From Strongylocentrotus pallidus (Eukaryota; Echinodermata; Echinoidea; Camarodonta; Strongylocentrotidae): a stretch of 20,329 bases of DNA. The notes under the pieces were generated by a model. It was not told where the DNA came from. It saw only the letters and a program-made list of their open reading frames with translations, and searched no databases. The stretch lies in NCBI GenBank assembly GCA_030265145.1, contig JARBES010000116.1, positions 17,268,915 through 17,289,243 on the forward strand, written 5' to 3'. Shown here one piece after another: positions 18,382 to 20,329 of this stretch. Numbering within the stretch: the stretch's first letter is position 1; every line of letters begins with the position of its first letter. A program made the translations under genes and the position numbers.

Positions 18382-19205
18382 CTACAAAACATAAAGTTCT
18401 CTCAAGTATGTCAAAACGTTGACAACAACACAAGGTTTCCGTTTAGTCTCCAAGGGGATTCACAAAATCGCGATATCTCTCCGATTCAGCGCACGGGAAA
18501 TGGGGTCTGTCTGACGCTTTACTTATCCTTCACAGTTGATGACATATCACATGTAGACCGAGTTCAGAATAAAACTCTATCCAAGAAATGTTCCTTGGGG
18601 CAGGATATCTCCATTTAGTAGTATCTGTTTCCATTCCCGCTTTCCTTATCGACGTTTCCTGGCTATAAAGCCAAAAATTCATAGTTGCCAATTTAAATGT
18701 AAAATATCAACAAGCTGTGATTACCGATTACACTGATTTTGAGGTGAGCACTTGTAGTAGGCAGCCGAGTATAGAGGCAAACAAATTCAGCATACGGTAA
18801 ATAACAATTAAACGCAGATTACATTTGAACAATGCCGTGTTGGCGACCATATGGCATTGTTTGATGAGAAATATGAACTTGTACATGTGAATTTGGTGGT
18901 ATAAATCAATGCAGTGTCAATGGATGATGTGCATTTATCTTGAATTCAGTCCCATGCATAGACAACGGTGGTGTATACTAGCAAACTTGTCCTTCAGAGT
19001 AAGGCATAGCAAAACAAACACTGTGGGGAGTCAATGATTCAATTACTCTACCTAATCATACTAATGGTTGATGGATGATACAAGCTACATGATACATCAC
19101 CTGTCGAGAGCCAGAAGGGCATTATTAAAACCACATGATAATAACCCTTAAAGCTAATGCCTTTCTTCCTCTCAACAATCAATAAATCTCAAGAATAAAT
19201 AGAGA
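18382..19205. other. Presumed upstream intron or 5' flank of the minus-strand gene
   Basis: CpG stays fairly dense to about 18660 (AATCGCGATATCTC, CAGCGCACGGG, ATCGACG) and then falls. No second coding exon could be found here, which allows either a long upstream intron or a non-coding first exon. Confidence 0.4.
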
Positions 19206-19208
19206 ACT

Positions 19209-19342
19209 GGGAATCGTTTCACAAAACCCTCACAAGTACAAGTTCACCGACATCTCATTGAAGCGCATTTTTGTTTTGATACACATGTTCCAAGGGGATG
19301 TCAGCGAATTTTTCTAGTGACGGTTTCGTGAAATGCTCCCCT
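19209..19342. mobile_element. Decayed palindromic MITE
   Basis: The left end GGGAATCGTTTCACAAAACC and the reverse complement of the right end, GGGGAGCATTTCACGAAACC, align. The similarity continues inward for about 48 bp (TTCACCGACATC against TTCGCTGACATC), leaving only about 38 bp of centre. Identity is roughly 70-75%, so the copy is old. No convincing target duplication remains. Its TTTCACAAA core resembles the ends of the element at 2117-2389, so the two may be distant relatives. Confidence 0.65.
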
Positions 19343-19429
19343 GTTTAATGCAATAATCCATTTCACGAAGTAGAAAATGAACTCCACACCATGGTCCCAC
19401 TATTAACAACTGATGCTAGGTCAGAACTC

Positions 19430-19990
19430 TACCACAACGACTATGTAATTAGCAATCCATTTTGCTTGAAATTCAGAATCTTCGGAGACATCTGACAATG
19501 GGTTACTTCACTATCTAGCCCAAATATCAAACCTGTAGTCCCAGTAATAGCAAATCATGCAGGCATATAACGCCGACAGTGCAACAGTTGACTGCATAGA
19601 AATCCATTTTGCTTGCTCTTGTAGTATTTCCAAGACATCAAATCAACAGCTGCTTCATGCTTCCCCAAACATCTATGATGTAGTCCTATTCATAACAAAC
19701 AGTGATGCAAATGCTTACTCAACTTGCAATTAAGCATCTTGCAAAACACCACATAGCCTTTCCTCCTACTCCAAATAGTGATCTATCCTGTAGTCCTCCT
19801 CATAACAAATAGTGATGCAAATGTTTACTAAGTATGCCATTAAGCATCTAATTCATAAACACATGGCTGCTCCTCCTACTCGAAATGTCCATCCCGTATT
19901 CGCAATCATTACAAGTAGTGATGCAAAGGCTTACTGAATTTTCAATTAAGCATCTTGACAAACATCACATGGCCGTTCCTCCCGTCTCAG
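19430..19990. repeat. Decaying minisatellite with two unit lengths
   Basis: AGTGATGCAAATGCTTACT recurs at 19701, 19811 and 19917, spacings of 110 and 106 bp, with TTAAGCATCT, CACATGGC and TCCTCCTACTC in the same order each time. To the left, ATCCATTTTGCTTG recurs at about 19454 and 19602 (about 148 bp), and CCTGTAGTCC at about 19535 aligns with 19790, so older, more diverged units lie there. The last unit turns directly into the CpG-rich block. Confidence 0.75.
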
Positions 19991-20127
19991 ACCAGAACCA
20001 GAGAGCGTCCGCCTTTGCTCTCGATCGTATCCAGGGCAAGATGCAGAGAGAGCTCCTCGGGGCTCGGTTTACCAAACTTGCGCTTAAGCACCCGTCTGTC
20101 GATTCCGATCGGAGGACACGGTTTTGA
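19969..20127 (+). CDS. Small ORF starting inside the last minisatellite unit
   Basis: A 52-codon ATG frame begins in the final unit of the adjoining tandem repeat (CACATGG context, G at +4) and continues into a CpG-rich block. The middle of the peptide reads ASAFALDRIQGKMQRELLGA and the end is charged (DSDRRTRF). Alternatively, a plausible acceptor (GTTCCTCCCGTCTCAG at 19990) could open the coding part. It may be a real short exon, an upstream ORF in a 5' leader, or chance in GC-rich DNA. The product is not recognised. Confidence 0.3.
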   Translation: MAVPPVSDQNQRASAFALDRIQGKMQRELLGARFTKLALKHPSVDSDRRTRF

Positions 20128-20329
20128 TAAACAGATCCGAGCCAGCAGCCGACAAAGTTATCAGGAGGCCTGTCCTCATCAGCTCGAGATTGCCAAATAG
20201 CCCGCTATTTCTGATTTTGAAATAATCCTGAAGTTAGAAACCGCGTCTTCGTCAGCTCGAGCTCAAGATATTTAGCTCAGTGTTCGCGCATAGAGTAAGT
20301 CTTCAGGTTGGTGGAGACGCAACGGACAA
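19975..20329 (+). promoter_or_regulatory. CpG-rich block, candidate promoter or 5' exon
   Basis: From about 19975 to the right edge CpG dinucleotides are dense (CCGATCGG, CCGCGTC, GTTCGCGC, GACGCAACGG), in sharp contrast to most of the window. A consensus donor GTAAGT lies on the plus strand at 20295-20300, so the block could be a 5' leader exon of a rightward gene that continues outside the window. TCAGCTCGAG occurs twice, near 20178 and 20251. No TATA box is evident. A leftward promoter is also possible. Confidence 0.35.

Noticed and set aside
18152-18394. 80-codon plus-strand frame opposite the main exon
   Set aside because: It is the antisense shadow of the minus-strand exon, with Cys/Ser-rich composition and no splice sites of its own.
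1-20329. CRISPR arrays, rRNA, bacterial operons, virus-derived elements
   Set aside because: None is supported: direct repeats here are minisatellites without regular unique spacers, and no reverse transcriptase, integrase, capsid or terminase-like frame appears.

Overview
The window looks like intergenic or intronic DNA from an animal nuclear genome, most likely an echinoderm of sea urchin type. No prokaryotic gene structure is present: no long reading frames, no operons and no ribosome binding sites. The base composition is AT-rich. The lineage guess rests on repeat style: short retroposon 3' ends with AAGCGCTT/TATATAGCGCTT boxes and (ATT)n tails, a TTGGTCTA minisatellite, a palindromic MITE with GTTTCACAAAG ends, and dispersed TACATGTA palindromes. 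I know these as common in sea urchin and other marine invertebrate DNA. That assignment is recognition, not proof.

Layout. 1-2110 is unique, AT-rich DNA with an exon-like patch at the left edge, a 35-bp direct repeat, and a block with a perfect RFX X-box (1134-1147). 2117-2389 is a complete MITE with target duplications. 3420-4780 holds a small CpG-rich block followed by two long purine tracts. 5780-8860 contains the best candidate cis-regulatory DNA (5780-6130, 6480-6800, 8480-8860), broken up by a TTGGTCTA minisatellite and degenerate telomere-like (TTAGGG) sequence. 10185-10400 is a 168-bp insert between perfect 24-bp direct repeats, next to an M-box and a second perfect X-box. 11318-11836 is a ~158-bp tandem array partly replaced by a retroposon tail. 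12550-13330 has another such tail and a pyrimidine minisatellite. 15130-15960 is CpG-richer DNA with one exon-like frame. 16480-16617 is a third retroposon end. 18162-18381 is the one convincing protein-coding exon (minus strand, 73 codons, both splice sites). 19209-19342 is a decayed palindromic MITE. 19430-19990 is a decaying minisatellite that runs directly into a CpG-rich block at the right edge, which may be a promoter or first exon.

How it fits together. At least one host gene is transcribed leftward through about 18.2-18.4 kb. I could not recognise its product. Several weaker exon candidates on both strands are listed with low confidence, because in AT-rich DNA open frames of 20-70 codons arise by chance. 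Much of the left two thirds resembles the regulatory surroundings of a developmental gene, but no such gene lies inside the window, so this is inference. I found no tRNA, rRNA, CRISPR array or virus-derived element.
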